Shown here: piece by piece, positions 33,528 through 41,813 of the stretch | Position numbering within the stretch: the stretch's first letter is position 1 | Layout of the letters: each line of letters begins with the position of its first letter | Source of the DNA: JAXDMU01 sp963762435 | GTDB lineage: Bacteria; Pseudomonadota; Alphaproteobacteria; ATCC43930; CGMCC-115725 | Assembly (NCBI GenBank): GCA_963762435.1 | Contig: CAVXLN010000003.1 | Location: 372,001-436,000 of the forward strand | Length of the DNA stretch: 64,000 nt | Direction: 5' to 3' | Program-made: the position numbers and the translations under genes | The notes under the pieces: generated by a model | Told to the model about the DNA's origin: nothing | The model's input: only the letters and a program-made list of their open reading frames with translations | Databases searched by the model: none

Positions 33528-34313
33528 ATGGACCTCAATCTCCGCGATAAGCTGGCACTCGTCAGCGGCAGCACGGCCGGCATCGGCTTCGCCATCGCCG
33601 CCTCGCTCGCCCAGGAAGGGGCGCGCGTGATCGTCAATGGCCGCGCGCAAGCCTCCGTCGACGAGGCCGTCGCCAAGCTCAAGGCCGAGACCGGCGGAAC
33701 CGTCGAGGGCTTCGCCGGCGACCTCGCCCGCGCCGAGGTGGCCGAGGCGCTGGTCAAGGCGCATCCCGGCATCGCCATCCTGGTCAATAACCTCGGCATC
33801 TTCGAGCCGAAGATGTTCGAGGAGATTCCCGACGAAGACTGGCAGCGCTTCTTCGATGTCAATGTGCTGAGCGGCGTGCGTCTGGCCCGCCTGGTGCTGC
33901 CGGCGATGCGCAAGGAAGATTGGGGCCGAATCATCTTCATCTCGAGCGAGAGCGGTATTCAGATCCCGGTCGAGATGATCCATTACGGCATGACCAAGGC
34001 CGCACAGATCGCGGTGGCACGCGGCCTTGCAGAATCGGTGGCCGGGACCGGCATCACCGTCAACAGCGTGCTGCCCGGGCCGACCAAGTCGCGCGGCGTG
34101 CTCGACTTCGTCGATGCGCTCGCCGGCGGCAAGAGCTTCGCCGAGTTCGAGAAGGAATTCTTCGAGAAGATCCGCCCCTCCTCGCTGATCAAGCGCTTCG
34201 CGACACCGGAGGAGGTTGCGTCGCTCGTGGCGTATCTCGCGAGCCCGCTCGCGTCGGCCACCACCGGAACGGCGGTGCGGGTCGATGGCGGCGTCGTCAA
34301 GAGCGCTTATTAA
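33528..34313 (+). CDS. SDR-family oxidoreductase
   Basis: A 261-residue classical short-chain dehydrogenase. NAD(P) site LVSGSTAGIGFAIA; NNLGIF in place of NNAG; catalytic serine in ISSESGIQIP; Tyr-x3-Lys in HYGMTKAAQ; C-terminal SPLASATTGTAVRVDGGVV. Preceded by AGGAGCC. Substrate unknown; the relatives with RxxRxVNG-type loops reduce or oxidise small alcohols and ketones. It stands alone between a palindromic element and the next gene. Confidence 0.85.
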   Translation: MDLNLRDKLALVSGSTAGIGFAIAASLAQEGARVIVNGRAQASVDEAVAKLKAETGGTVEGFAGDLARAEVAEALVKAHPGIAILVNNLGIFEPKMFEEIPDEDWQRFFDVNVLSGVRLARLVLPAMRKEDWGRIIFISSESGIQIPVEMIHYGMTKAAQIAVARGLAESVAGTGITVNSVLPGPTKSRGVLDFVDALAGGKSFAEFEKEFFEKIRPSSLIKRFATPEEVASLVAYLASPLASATTGTAVRVDGGVVKSAY

Positions 34314-34413
34314 AGACTCTGATCAAAGACACTTGGAGGTGACGACGGCCATTCCCCCGGCAACCCTGAACCGATAGGTTAAGGTGGCGAACCAACTAAA
34401 ATGGAGCTCGATC

Positions 34414-34872
34414 TTGTCGAAGCTGAAACTATATGCCGCTGCAGCACTTATGGCCCTGCTTCCCTTGGCCACGGCACATGCCGACCTGCCGGGCAAGCAC
34501 CCCGCATATCTCCATGCGCTGAGCGACCTTCGGGCGGCGCGGTTCCTGATCGAGCGGCGGCCCGGCGATGCCGCCGTCAGCGCGCATGAGGATAGTGCCA
34601 TCGTCCAGATCGACTATGCGATCAAGGACATCCGCGACGCCGCCATCGATGACGGCAAGGATGTGCATGATCACCCGCCGGTCGATGTGGGCGCCGATCG
34701 TCCCGGCCACCTGCACAAGGCGCTCGAGCTGCTGCACAAGGTTCATGGCGATGTCGATCGTGAGGAAGACGATCCGGCCGTGCGCGGCCTGAAGCATCGG
34801 GCACTCGAGCATATCGATGCGGCGATGCACGAAACCGAAGCGGCGATCCACGATATCGAGTTCCATCACTGA
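34414..34872 (+). CDS. Exported histidine-rich helical protein
   Basis: 152 residues from TTG 34414, with GGAG 7 bases upstream; GTG 34384 is an alternative. A signal peptide (MSKLKLYAAAALMALLPLAT, cleaved near AHA-DL) leads into a mature part rich in helices and in His/Asp: HALSDLRAARFLIERRP, KDIRDAAIDDGKDVHDHPPV, LHKALELLHKVHGDVD, HIDAAMHETEAAIHDIEFHH. Metal binding is possible but unproven. The leader and first codons resemble those of the secreted proteins at 40711 and 41564. A perfect hairpin follows the stop. Confidence 0.7.
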   Translation: MSKLKLYAAAALMALLPLATAHADLPGKHPAYLHALSDLRAARFLIERRPGDAAVSAHEDSAIVQIDYAIKDIRDAAIDDGKDVHDHPPVDVGADRPGHLHKALELLHKVHGDVDREEDDPAVRGLKHRALEHIDAAMHETEAAIHDIEFHH

Positions 34873-34883
34873 AACTGCTCTAC

Positions 34884-34911
34884 CCCGATGCCGCGCGAAT
34901 GCGGCATCGGG
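34884..34911 (+). terminator. Hairpin after the histidine-rich protein gene
   Basis: Perfect 11-base arms (34884-34894, 34901-34911) with a 6-base loop, 12 bases after the stop codon; no long T-run. Confidence 0.5.
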
Positions 34912-34999
34912 ACCTTCGATGCAAATTCGCTATTCCCCTTCCCGCAGGGACATGCTTCAAGCTTGGTTAGAGCAGCCGAACAAAATGGGAGGGGTTGTC

Positions 35000-37078
35000 A
35001 TGACTACCGTGAACAACGTCACGGATCTTACGGTTGAGGGCGATATCGGCGTGCTGACGCTGAACTCGCCGCCGGTCAACGCGCTGTCGGCCAAGGTTCG
35101 GGATGGTCTTCACGCCGGCATGAGCCAGGCGATCGAGAATCCGGCCGTGAAGGCGATCGTGCTGATCTGCGACGGCAAGACCTTCATCGCCGGTGCGGAT
35201 ATCAGCGAGTTCGGCAAGCCGCCGCAGGGCGCCAGCCTGTTCGAGGTCCAGGCCAAGATCGAGAATTCTCCGAAGCCGGTCGTTGCCGCCGTGCATGGCA
35301 CGGCGCTGGGCGGCGGTTTCGAGGTGGCACTCGTCTGCCATTACCGCGTGGCGGTACCCTCGGCCAAGGTCGGCCTGCCGGAGGTGAATATCGGCCTCTT
35401 GCCGGGTGCCGGCGGCACGCAGCGCCTGCCGCGCCTGGTCGGGCCGGAGAAGGCGCTCGAGATGGTGACGTCGGGCCAGCATGTGGGTGCCAGCGCCGCG
35501 GCCGAGATGGGCGTGTTCGACGAGATCGTGCCCGAGGGCGGGCTCAGGGCCGGCGCCATCGCGTTTGCGCAGAAGGTGCTGGCCGAGAACCGGCCGCTCA
35601 AGAAGGTGCGCGACCTCAACGACAAGGTCGAGGCGGCACGCGGCAAGCCGGAGATCTTCGCCGCCTTCCGCAAGGCGAACGGCCGCAAGTTCCGCGGCTT
35701 CAAGGCGCCCGAATATAATATCCAGTGCATCGAGGCCGCCGTGAACCAGCCCTTCGACGAGGGGCTGAAGACCGAGCGCAAGCTGTTCATGGAGCTGGTC
35801 ACAGGCATCCAGTCGGCCGCTCAGCGTTATGTGTTCTTCGCCGAGCGCCAGGTCTGGAAAGTGCCGGATGTGCCGGACGAGACCCCGGAGATCCCGGTCA
35901 AGAAGGTCGGCGTGATCGGCGCCGGCACGATGGGCGGCGGCATCTCGATGAATTTCTTGAATGCCGGCATCCCGGTGACGATCGTCGAGACCAAGCAGGA
36001 AGCCTTGGATCGCGGCCTCGCCACCATCCGCAAGAATTACGAGAACACGGCGAAGAAGGGCCGGCTGACCATGGCGGATGTCGAGACCCGCATGGGCCTC
36101 GTCTCCGGCTCGCTCGACATGAACGCGCTAGCAGACTGCGACCTCGTGATCGAGGCCGTGTTCGAGAATATGGACATCAAGAAGGAAGTGTTCGGCAAGC
36201 TCGACGGCATCGTCAAGCAAGGCGCCATCCTGGCCAGCAATACCTCCTATCTCAATGTCGACCAGATCGCGGCGATGACGAAGCGGCCGGAATCGGTCAT
36301 CGGCATGCATTACTTCTCGCCGGCGAACGTCATGCGCCTGCTCGAGGTCGTGCGCGGCGAGAAGACGGCGAAGCCGGTCATTGCCACGGCCATGAAGATC
36401 GCCAAGAAGACCGGCAAGATCGCGGCCCTCGTCGGCGTCTGCCACGGCTTCGTCGGCAACCGCATGCTGGCCCAGCGCCAGCGCGAGGCGCAGAAGCTCA
36501 TCCTCGAAGGCGCCATGCCGTGGGATGTCGATCGCGTGCTCTATGATTTCGGCATGCCGATGGGCCCCTTCGCCATGTCGGACCTGGCCGGCCTCGATAT
36601 CGGCTGGTCCAAGGAGACTTCGAAGAGCTCGACCATCCGCGAGATCCTGTGCGAGATGGATCGGCGCGGCCAGAAGAACGGCAAGGGCTTCTACGATTAC
36701 GACGAGAACCGCAACGCCACCCCCTCGCCGATCGTCGAGAAGGTGATCCTCGATTTCGCCGCATCCAAGGGCATCAATCGCCGGACCATCTCGGACGAGG
36801 AGATCCTTGAGCGCTGCCTCTATCCGATGATCAACGAGGGTGCGAAAATCCTCGAGGAAGGCAAGGCGATCCGCGCGTCGGACATCGATATCGTTTGGAT
36901 CAACGGCTATGGCTGGCCGGTCTATCGCGGCGGCCCGATGTTCTATGGCGACACGATCGGCCTCGACAAGGTGCTGGCCAAGATGAAGGAGTTCGAGGCC
37001 CAGATGGGCGCCGACTTCAAGCCGGCCAAGCTCCTGGAAACGATGGTCGCGGAGGGCAAGCGCTTCCAGAGTATGTAG
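35000..37078 (+). CDS. Bifunctional enoyl-CoA hydratase / 3-hydroxyacyl-CoA dehydrogenase
   Basis: 692 residues. The N-terminal crotonase domain (about 1-190) has FIAGADISEF and the oxyanion segment HGTALGGGFEVAL, then EVNIGLLPGAGGTQRLPRLV with the catalytic glutamates. The dehydrogenase domain begins near 295 (VGVIGAGTMGGGISMNFLN), with the catalytic histidine region VIGMHYFSPANVM, followed by the C-terminal helical domains. FadJ/peroxisomal-type multifunctional enzyme catalysing two steps of beta-oxidation. ATG 35000 is preceded by GGGAGGGG. The next genes are an acyl-CoA dehydrogenase and an acyl-CoA ligase, so this is a fatty-acid or carboxylic-acid catabolic set. Confidence 0.92.
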   Translation: MTTVNNVTDLTVEGDIGVLTLNSPPVNALSAKVRDGLHAGMSQAIENPAVKAIVLICDGKTFIAGADISEFGKPPQGASLFEVQAKIENSPKPVVAAVHGTALGGGFEVALVCHYRVAVPSAKVGLPEVNIGLLPGAGGTQRLPRLVGPEKALEMVTSGQHVGASAAAEMGVFDEIVPEGGLRAGAIAFAQKVLAENRPLKKVRDLNDKVEAARGKPEIFAAFRKANGRKFRGFKAPEYNIQCIEAAVNQPFDEGLKTERKLFMELVTGIQSAAQRYVFFAERQVWKVPDVPDETPEIPVKKVGVIGAGTMGGGISMNFLNAGIPVTIVETKQEALDRGLATIRKNYENTAKKGRLTMADVETRMGLVSGSLDMNALADCDLVIEAVFENMDIKKEVFGKLDGIVKQGAILASNTSYLNVDQIAAMTKRPESVIGMHYFSPANVMRLLEVVRGEKTAKPVIATAMKIAKKTGKIAALVGVCHGFVGNRMLAQRQREAQKLILEGAMPWDVDRVLYDFGMPMGPFAMSDLAGLDIGWSKETSKSSTIREILCEMDRRGQKNGKGFYDYDENRNATPSPIVEKVILDFAASKGINRRTISDEEILERCLYPMINEGAKILEEGKAIRASDIDIVWINGYGWPVYRGGPMFYGDTIGLDKVLAKMKEFEAQMGADFKPAKLLETMVAEGKRFQSM

Positions 37079-37085
37079 TTTTCCT

Positions 37086-37197
37086 CGTCATCCCCGGGCT
37101 TGTCCCGGGGATCCACGTCGTGCCGCAGCACAGCTTTGCCACCGAAGGACGAGGCGGCGGACCGACATGGATGGCCGGGACACGCCCGGCCATGACG
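37086..37197. repeat. 112-bp palindromic intergenic repeat, copy 2
   Basis: Starts CGTCAT and ends ATGACG like the copy at 29955-30066 and has the same length; outer arms CCCGGGCTTGTCCCG and CGGGACACGCCCGG pair. It separates the FadJ-like gene from the acyl-CoA dehydrogenase gene. Confidence 0.75.
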
Positions 37198-37261
37198 AAT
37201 GAAGAGCGGCGATCATCAAAGCCGGACTAACCGGCCGTCGTAATTGGAGGGACGTCGCAGC

Positions 37262-38554
37262 ATGACGTGGGATTTCGAGACCGATCCCGAGTTTCAAAAG
37301 CAGCTCGATTGGATCGATGAGTTCGTGCGGGCCGAGGTCGAGCCGCTCGACCTGGTGCTGAAGCATCCGGCCGATGTGAAGAACCCGGACAATGTGAAGC
37401 TGATCCGGCCACTGCAGCGGCAGGTGAAGGAGCGCGGCCTGTGGGCCTGCCATCTGGGCCCCGAGCTCGGCGGCAAGGGCTATGGCCAGATCAAGCTGGC
37501 GCTGATGAACGAGATCTTGGGCCGGTCGAGCTTCGCGCCGACCGTGTTCGGCTGCCAGGCACCGGATACCGGCAATGCCGAGATCCTGGCCCATTACGGC
37601 ACCGAGGCGCAGAAGCGGCAATATCTCCAGCCGCTGCTCGACAATGAGATCGTCTCGGCCTTCTCCATGACCGAGCCGCAGGGCGGTTCCGATCCCCTGA
37701 CCTTCCGCACCTCGGCGGTGATCGACGGCGGCCATTGGGTCATCAATGGCGAGAAATGGTTCTCGACCAACGCCAAATTCGCCGAGTTCCTGATCGTCAT
37801 GGCGGTGTCCGATCCGGAGGCGAAGCCCTATCAGCGCATGTCGATGTTCGTCGTGCCGACGAGCACGCCGGGGGTCGAGATCGTGCGCAATGTCGCGGTC
37901 GGCCATCGCGGCCAGGGGACCGAGGGCTATGTCCGCTACACCAATGTGCGGGTACCGCTAGACCATATCCTGGGCGATCGTGGCGGCGCCTTCGTCGTGG
38001 CGCAGGTGAGGCTGGGCGGTGGGCGCATCCATCACGCCATGCGCACGGTCGGCCAAGCGCGCAAGGCGCTCGACCTCATGTGCCAGCGCGCCGTGTCGCG
38101 CCAGACCAAGGACGGGCCGCTGTCGGAGAAGCAGCTGGTGCAGGAGAAGGTCGCCGATTCCTGGATCGAGCTCGAGATGTTCCGCTTGCTCGTGTTGCGG
38201 ACGGCCTGGCTCATCGACAAGCACAAGGATTACCGCCTCGTGCGCAAGGACATCGCGGCGGTCAAGGCGGCGATGCCAAAGGTCTATCACGACATCGCGG
38301 CCCGGGCACTGCACATCCATGGGGCACTCGGCGTCTCGGACGAGATGCCCTTTGTCGGCCAGATCGTAGGCTCCTTCGTCATGGGCATCGCCGACGGGCC
38401 GACCGAGGTGCACAAGGTGACGGTGGCGAAGCAGGTGCTGCGCAACTACCGGCCGTCCAACGAGCTTTTCCCGGCATATCACCTGCCGAAACGGCGTGAG
38501 GCGGCACTCGAAAAATACGCCGAACTTCTGGAGCATCTCGACGATGCCGTCTGA
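37262..38554 (+). CDS. Acyl-CoA dehydrogenase
   Basis: 430 residues. The flavin/substrate domains show FSMTEPQGGSDPLTFRT and WVINGEKWFSTNA; the C-terminal helical domain has RIHHAMRTVGQARKALDLM, then HIHGALGVSDEMPF and GIADGPTEVHKVTVAKQVLR. The long N-terminal part and VRLGGGRIHHAMR segment match the ACAD10/11-like group, which handles medium to long or modified acyl-CoAs. GGAGGGA lies upstream of ATG 37262. The stop overlaps the start of the following ligase gene by 11 bases, indicating one operon. Confidence 0.9.
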   Translation: MTWDFETDPEFQKQLDWIDEFVRAEVEPLDLVLKHPADVKNPDNVKLIRPLQRQVKERGLWACHLGPELGGKGYGQIKLALMNEILGRSSFAPTVFGCQAPDTGNAEILAHYGTEAQKRQYLQPLLDNEIVSAFSMTEPQGGSDPLTFRTSAVIDGGHWVINGEKWFSTNAKFAEFLIVMAVSDPEAKPYQRMSMFVVPTSTPGVEIVRNVAVGHRGQGTEGYVRYTNVRVPLDHILGDRGGAFVVAQVRLGGGRIHHAMRTVGQARKALDLMCQRAVSRQTKDGPLSEKQLVQEKVADSWIELEMFRLLVLRTAWLIDKHKDYRLVRKDIAAVKAAMPKVYHDIAARALHIHGALGVSDEMPFVGQIVGSFVMGIADGPTEVHKVTVAKQVLRNYRPSNELFPAYHLPKRREAALEKYAELLEHLDDAV

Positions 38555-40301
38555 CCTCACATCCAAACCCTGGCCGGCGATGTCGATCGCCCAGGCCCAT
38601 GCGCTGCTGACCCAGCCCGGCTCGCCCTTCGAGATGGAAGAGCGGTTGATCCGCGGCGTCACGATCCGCACTTGGAAGAACGTGCCCCCGACGCTGCGCG
38701 AGGTGGTGCAGGCCGGCCGGCTCCATGGCGACAAGATCTTCCTCGTCTATGAGAATGATCGCGTCAGCTTCGAGGCCTTCACGCGCGCCACCCTGACATT
38801 GGCCCATCAGCTCATCGCCGACGGCGTCAATAAGGGCGACCGCGTCGCGCTCATCATGCGCAACCTGCCGGAATGGCCGGTCGCCTTCTTCGCGGCCGCC
38901 ATCATCGGTGCCATCGTGACGCCGCTCAATGCCTGGTGGACCGGGCCCGAGCTCGAATACGGCCTGACCGATTCCGGTGCCAAGATCGCGATCGTCGATG
39001 CCGAGCGGCTCGAGCGGCTGTCCGAGCATTTGCATAATTGCCCGGCGCTCGAGCGCATCTATGTGGCACGCGAGAACGAGGAGGTCGCCCATCCGCTGGT
39101 CGTCAAGCTCGAGACCGTGATCGGCCCGGCCAACGGCTGGAAGGATCTGCCGGACCGGCCCTTCCCCGATGTCGCGATCGAGCCCGAGGACGATGCGACG
39201 ATCTTCTACACCTCCGGCACCACGGGCAAGCCCAAGGGCGCGCTGGGCACGCACCGGAACTTCGTCTGCAACATCGGTGCGGCCGGCATATCGGCCGCCC
39301 GCAGCTTCCTGCGCCGCGGCGAGCCGGTGCCCGCACCCGATCCCACGGCACCGCAGCGGGGGACCTTGCTGTCCGTGCCGTTCTTCCACGCGACCGGCTG
39401 CGATCGCGATATTGAGCCCATCGATCGCGGCCGGCGCCAAGCTGGTGCTGATGCGCAAATGGGACACCGAAGCGGCCATGGCGCTGATCGAGCGCGAGAA
39501 GGTGACGTCAGCCGGCGGCGTGCCCACCATCGCCTGGCAGCTGATCGAGCATCCGGCGCGGGCGAAATACGATCTCTCCTCGCTCGAGAGCGTCGCCTAT
39601 GGCGGCGCGCCCTCGGCGCCGGAGCTGGTGCGCAAGATCAAGGAGACCTTCCCGAAATCGGCCGCCCGGCAATGGCTGGGGCATGACCGAGACCTCGGCG
39701 GCCGTGCACCAATCTCGGGGCCGAGGATTATCGACCACCGCCCCGACAGCTGCGGGCCGGCCGCCCCCGTCTCCGACCTCAAGATCGTGGGTGCCGAAGG
39801 GCGAGACGCTGCCGCTCGGCGAGGTCGGCGAGCTATGGACGCGCGGGCCCAATGTCGTGAAAGGCTATTGGAACAAGCCGGAAGCGACGAGCGCAGACCT
39901 TCGTCGAAGGCTGGGTCAAGACCGGCGATCTGGCCCGGCTCGATGAAGAGGGTTTCTGCTTCATCATCGACCGCGCCAAGGACATGCTGATCCGCGGCGG
40001 CGAGAACATCTACTGCGTCGAGGTGGAGAACGCGCTCTACGAGCATCCCGCCGTCATGGACGCCGCCATCGTCGGCATTCCGCACCAGCACGCTGGGCGA
40101 GGAGCCCGGCGCGGTGGTGACGCTGAAGCCCGGCGCGCAATGCCACGGAGGCAGGAGCTGCGCGCCTTCGTCGCCGAGCGCCTCGCCGCCTTCAAGGTGC
40201 CGGTCAAGGTGGTGTTCTGGCCGGAGACGCTGCCGCGCAACGCCAATGGCAAGATCCTGAAGAACGAGCTCAAGAAGCTCTTCGCGCCAGCGGCCGGCTG
40301 A
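38544..40301 (+). pseudogene. AMP-binding acyl-CoA ligase, reading frame broken by nine +1 shifts
   Basis: The protein starts MPSDLTSKPWPAM at 38544 and reads cleanly through the AMP-binding motif FYTSGTTGKPKGA. From 39405 on, the family sequence continues only by changing frame: ILSPSIAAGAKLVLMRKWDT, then GNGWGMTETSAAV, then SCGPAAPVSDLKIV, LPLGEVGELWTRGPNVVKGY, WVKTGDLARLDEEGF, IDRAKDMLIRGGENIYCVEV, and the final catalytic lysine region LPRNANGKILKNEL. Each change needs removal of one base, at about 39405, 39663, 39710, 39735, 39799, 39895, 40088, 40141 and 40153. Nine removals restore the frame to the stop at 40301. Codons between the shifts are intact. Either recent decay or, more likely, base-insertion sequencing errors. 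An intact enzyme would activate fatty or aromatic acids for the upstream beta-oxidation enzymes. Confidence 0.85.
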
Positions 40302-40311
40302 GCCGAAACGG

Positions 40312-40338
40312 GTCCGGTGGCCGTTTTCGCCACCGGAC
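40312..40338 (+). terminator. Terminator hairpin after the ligase gene
   Basis: Perfect 10-base arms (40312-40321 and 40329-40338) around a loop holding TTTT, 11 bases after the stop codon. Confidence 0.55.
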
Positions 40339-40410
40339 TGGCGCAATCCGCCATCCAATGCGAATTTGCGCCACACGGGCCGAACGAATGTCGGCCCTCG
40401 AAAATTTCTT

Positions 40411-40662
40411 TCCTTTGAAATCAACGAGTTGCCTCTCTATCGCGAGTTGGCACGCCACGTGAAATAGATGAGGACATGTCGGCGCAACCGGCCTCGCTCT
40501 CCCGGACTTCTTGATCCCCTCAAGCAACCGGGACGGACCACGAAGACAAGCGGCGGCGACGACATGAAGTGACGGGTTGCGGATCTATGATCGCCAGTAT
40601 TCGCACCCGTCACTTCCTCGAAATTACCAAGGCTGCTCTTTCGCTCGACGAGGTCGTCGCGG
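40411..40662 (+). repeat. Conserved leader region, copy A
   Basis: This stretch is repeated at 41271-41530 upstream of the paralogous small secreted protein gene. From TTGGCACGCC (40447) onwards the two copies differ at only about eight positions in some 215 bases by eye. It contains a hairpin GTGACGGGT...ACCCGTCAC (about 40570-40614) and a short open frame (40587-40724). Together with the short flank it accounts for the 40302-40710 gap. It may be a 5' UTR or regulatory RNA; no known riboswitch is recognised. Confidence 0.75.
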
Positions 40663-40724
40663 CGCAGCCTGAGCCTCGCCCGGATGGGGAGGCAAACATG
40701 GAGCTGGATCATGTCGATGAATAA
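40587..40724 (+). CDS. Possible leader ORF, 45 aa, overlapping the secreted-protein start
   Basis: ATG 40587 opens a frame MIASIRTRHFLEITKAALSL followed by DEVVAAQPEPRPDGEANMEL, ending at TAA 40722-40724, inside the start of the secreted-protein gene (40711). The copy B leader has the same first 24 codons apart from two replacements, then stops earlier. No ribosome site is evident before it. It could be a regulatory leader peptide or simply an open stretch in a conserved RNA. Confidence 0.3.
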   Translation: MIASIRTRHFLEITKAALSLDEVVAAQPEPRPDGEANMELDHVDE

Positions 40725-40965
40725 GCTTTATGCCGCCGCTGCAGTACTCACACTGTTCGCCGCCACTGCGGCCCAGGCCCAGACAGTCGAGCGGATCGAG
40801 GTCGTCGGCCAGTCGAATGGCTGCACGACGGTCTATCAGGACGGCGCCACGGACCAGGGCATGAAGGTGTCCTATGTGACGATGACCTGCCCGAAGACCG
40901 ACAGCTCGACCCAGATCGCCCAGGACCCGGCCAACCCGGTCGAGAAGGTGGCCGAGCTCCGCTAA
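40711..40965 (+). CDS. Small secreted protein, copy A
   Basis: 84 residues with a signal peptide (MSMNKLYAAAAVLTLFAATA, cleaved near AQA-QT). The mature part is about 60 residues with two cysteines (NGCTTVYQDG and VTMTCPK) likely forming a disulfide, and the conserved segments TVERIEVV, MKVSYVTM and VEKVAELR. The paralogue at 41564 is about three quarters identical by eye. GGAGCTGGATC before ATG 40711 gives a good ribosome site. The family is not recognised. Confidence 0.75.
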   Translation: MSMNKLYAAAAVLTLFAATAAQAQTVERIEVVGQSNGCTTVYQDGATDQGMKVSYVTMTCPKTDSSTQIAQDPANPVEKVAELR

Positions 40966-41270
40966 CCGCTATGCCTGATCGGTGGGATGCTCTATGGCGT
41001 CCTATCGATACAGGCGAGGCGGTCGTTGCGCATTTATTCTATCCGCCGGCCAGTTGACGCGAGCTCATCGCAAAAACCGTCTTGAGACGGCAGCGGCCGA
41101 GCGGATCCCAATCCCCTTCCAGATCATCCACCTCAGCGCTTCATCCGGCTGAACGCCGCGTTCGAGGCCGGCCGCTCGACAGAAGTGCGCTATCCGGGCT
41201 CGGGCAGTAGCAAATTTCGCTACCGAACTAGCGAAATCTACCACTCGACGAATGGTCGATTTTTATCACC

Positions 41271-41530
41271 CGACCTTCTTTCCTTTGAAATCAATGAATT
41301 GCCTTCTATCAGCGACTTGGCACGCCACGTGAAATAGAGAGGACATGTCGGCGCAACCGGCCTCGCTCTCCCGGGCTTCTTGATCCCCTCAAGCAACCGG
41401 AACAGACCACGAAGACAAGCGGCTGCGACGACATGAAGTGACGGGTTGCGGATCTATGATCGCCAGTATCGGCACCCGTCACTTCCTCGAAATTACCAAG
41501 GCTGCTCTTTCGCTCGACGAGATCGTCGCG
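41271..41530 (+). repeat. Conserved leader region, copy B
   Basis: Second copy of the leader at 40411-40662, upstream of the paralogue at 41564. The hairpin GTGACGGGT...ACCCGTCAC and the start of the short open frame are retained. The segment 40966-41270 between the first gene and this leader shows no gene or repeat that I can identify. Confidence 0.75.
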
Positions 41531-41542
41531 GGTGCCGCCTGA
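41456..41542 (+). CDS. Possible leader ORF, 28 aa, copy B
   Basis: ATG 41456 to TGA 41540-41542 encodes MIASIGTRHFLEITKAALSL then DEIVAGAA. It equals the beginning of the copy A leader frame with Arg-to-Gly and Val-to-Ile changes, but ends 21 bases before the secreted-protein ATG. Coding status uncertain. Confidence 0.25.
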   Translation: MIASIGTRHFLEITKAALSLDEIVAGAA

Positions 41543-41563
41543 AGCAAACACAGGAGCTGGATC

Positions 41564-41809
41564 ATGTCGATGAACAAGCTTTATGCCGCCGCTGCAGCAC
41601 TCACACTCTTCGCCGCCGCCGCCGCGGCCCAGGCCCAGACCGTCGAGCGGATCGACGTGGTTGCGAGCCGCACCAATGGCTGCACCACGGCCTACCAGAA
41701 CGGGACCTCGGATCGTGGCATGAAGGTGTCTTATGTAACGATGTCCTGCTCGAAGCCGGTGACCCAGGTCGCCCAAGCCCCGGCCGAGAAGGTGGCCGAA
41801 CTGCGCTAA
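41564..41809 (+). CDS. Small secreted protein, copy B
   Basis: 81 residues; signal peptide MSMNKLYAAAAALTLFAAAA cleaved near AQA-QT. Shares TVERI.VV, NGCTTAYQNG, MKVSYVTMSC and EKVAELR with the copy at 40711, again with two cysteines. AGGAGCTGGATC precedes the ATG. Product of a tandem duplication that included the leader. Function unknown; exported to the periplasm. Confidence 0.75.
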   Translation: MSMNKLYAAAAALTLFAAAAAAQAQTVERIDVVASRTNGCTTAYQNGTSDRGMKVSYVTMSCSKPVTQVAQAPAEKVAELR

Positions 41810-41813
41810 TCGC

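Noticed and set aside
39169..39990. Separate small genes inside the ligase region
   Set aside because: Each frame segment carries consecutive parts of one AMP-binding enzyme, so they are pieces of one frameshifted gene.
40437..40712. Minus-strand frame conserved in both leader copies (RKSSLGNFEEVTG...)
   Set aside because: Conservation follows from the DNA-level duplication; no ribosome site, and flanking parts of the two frames diverge.
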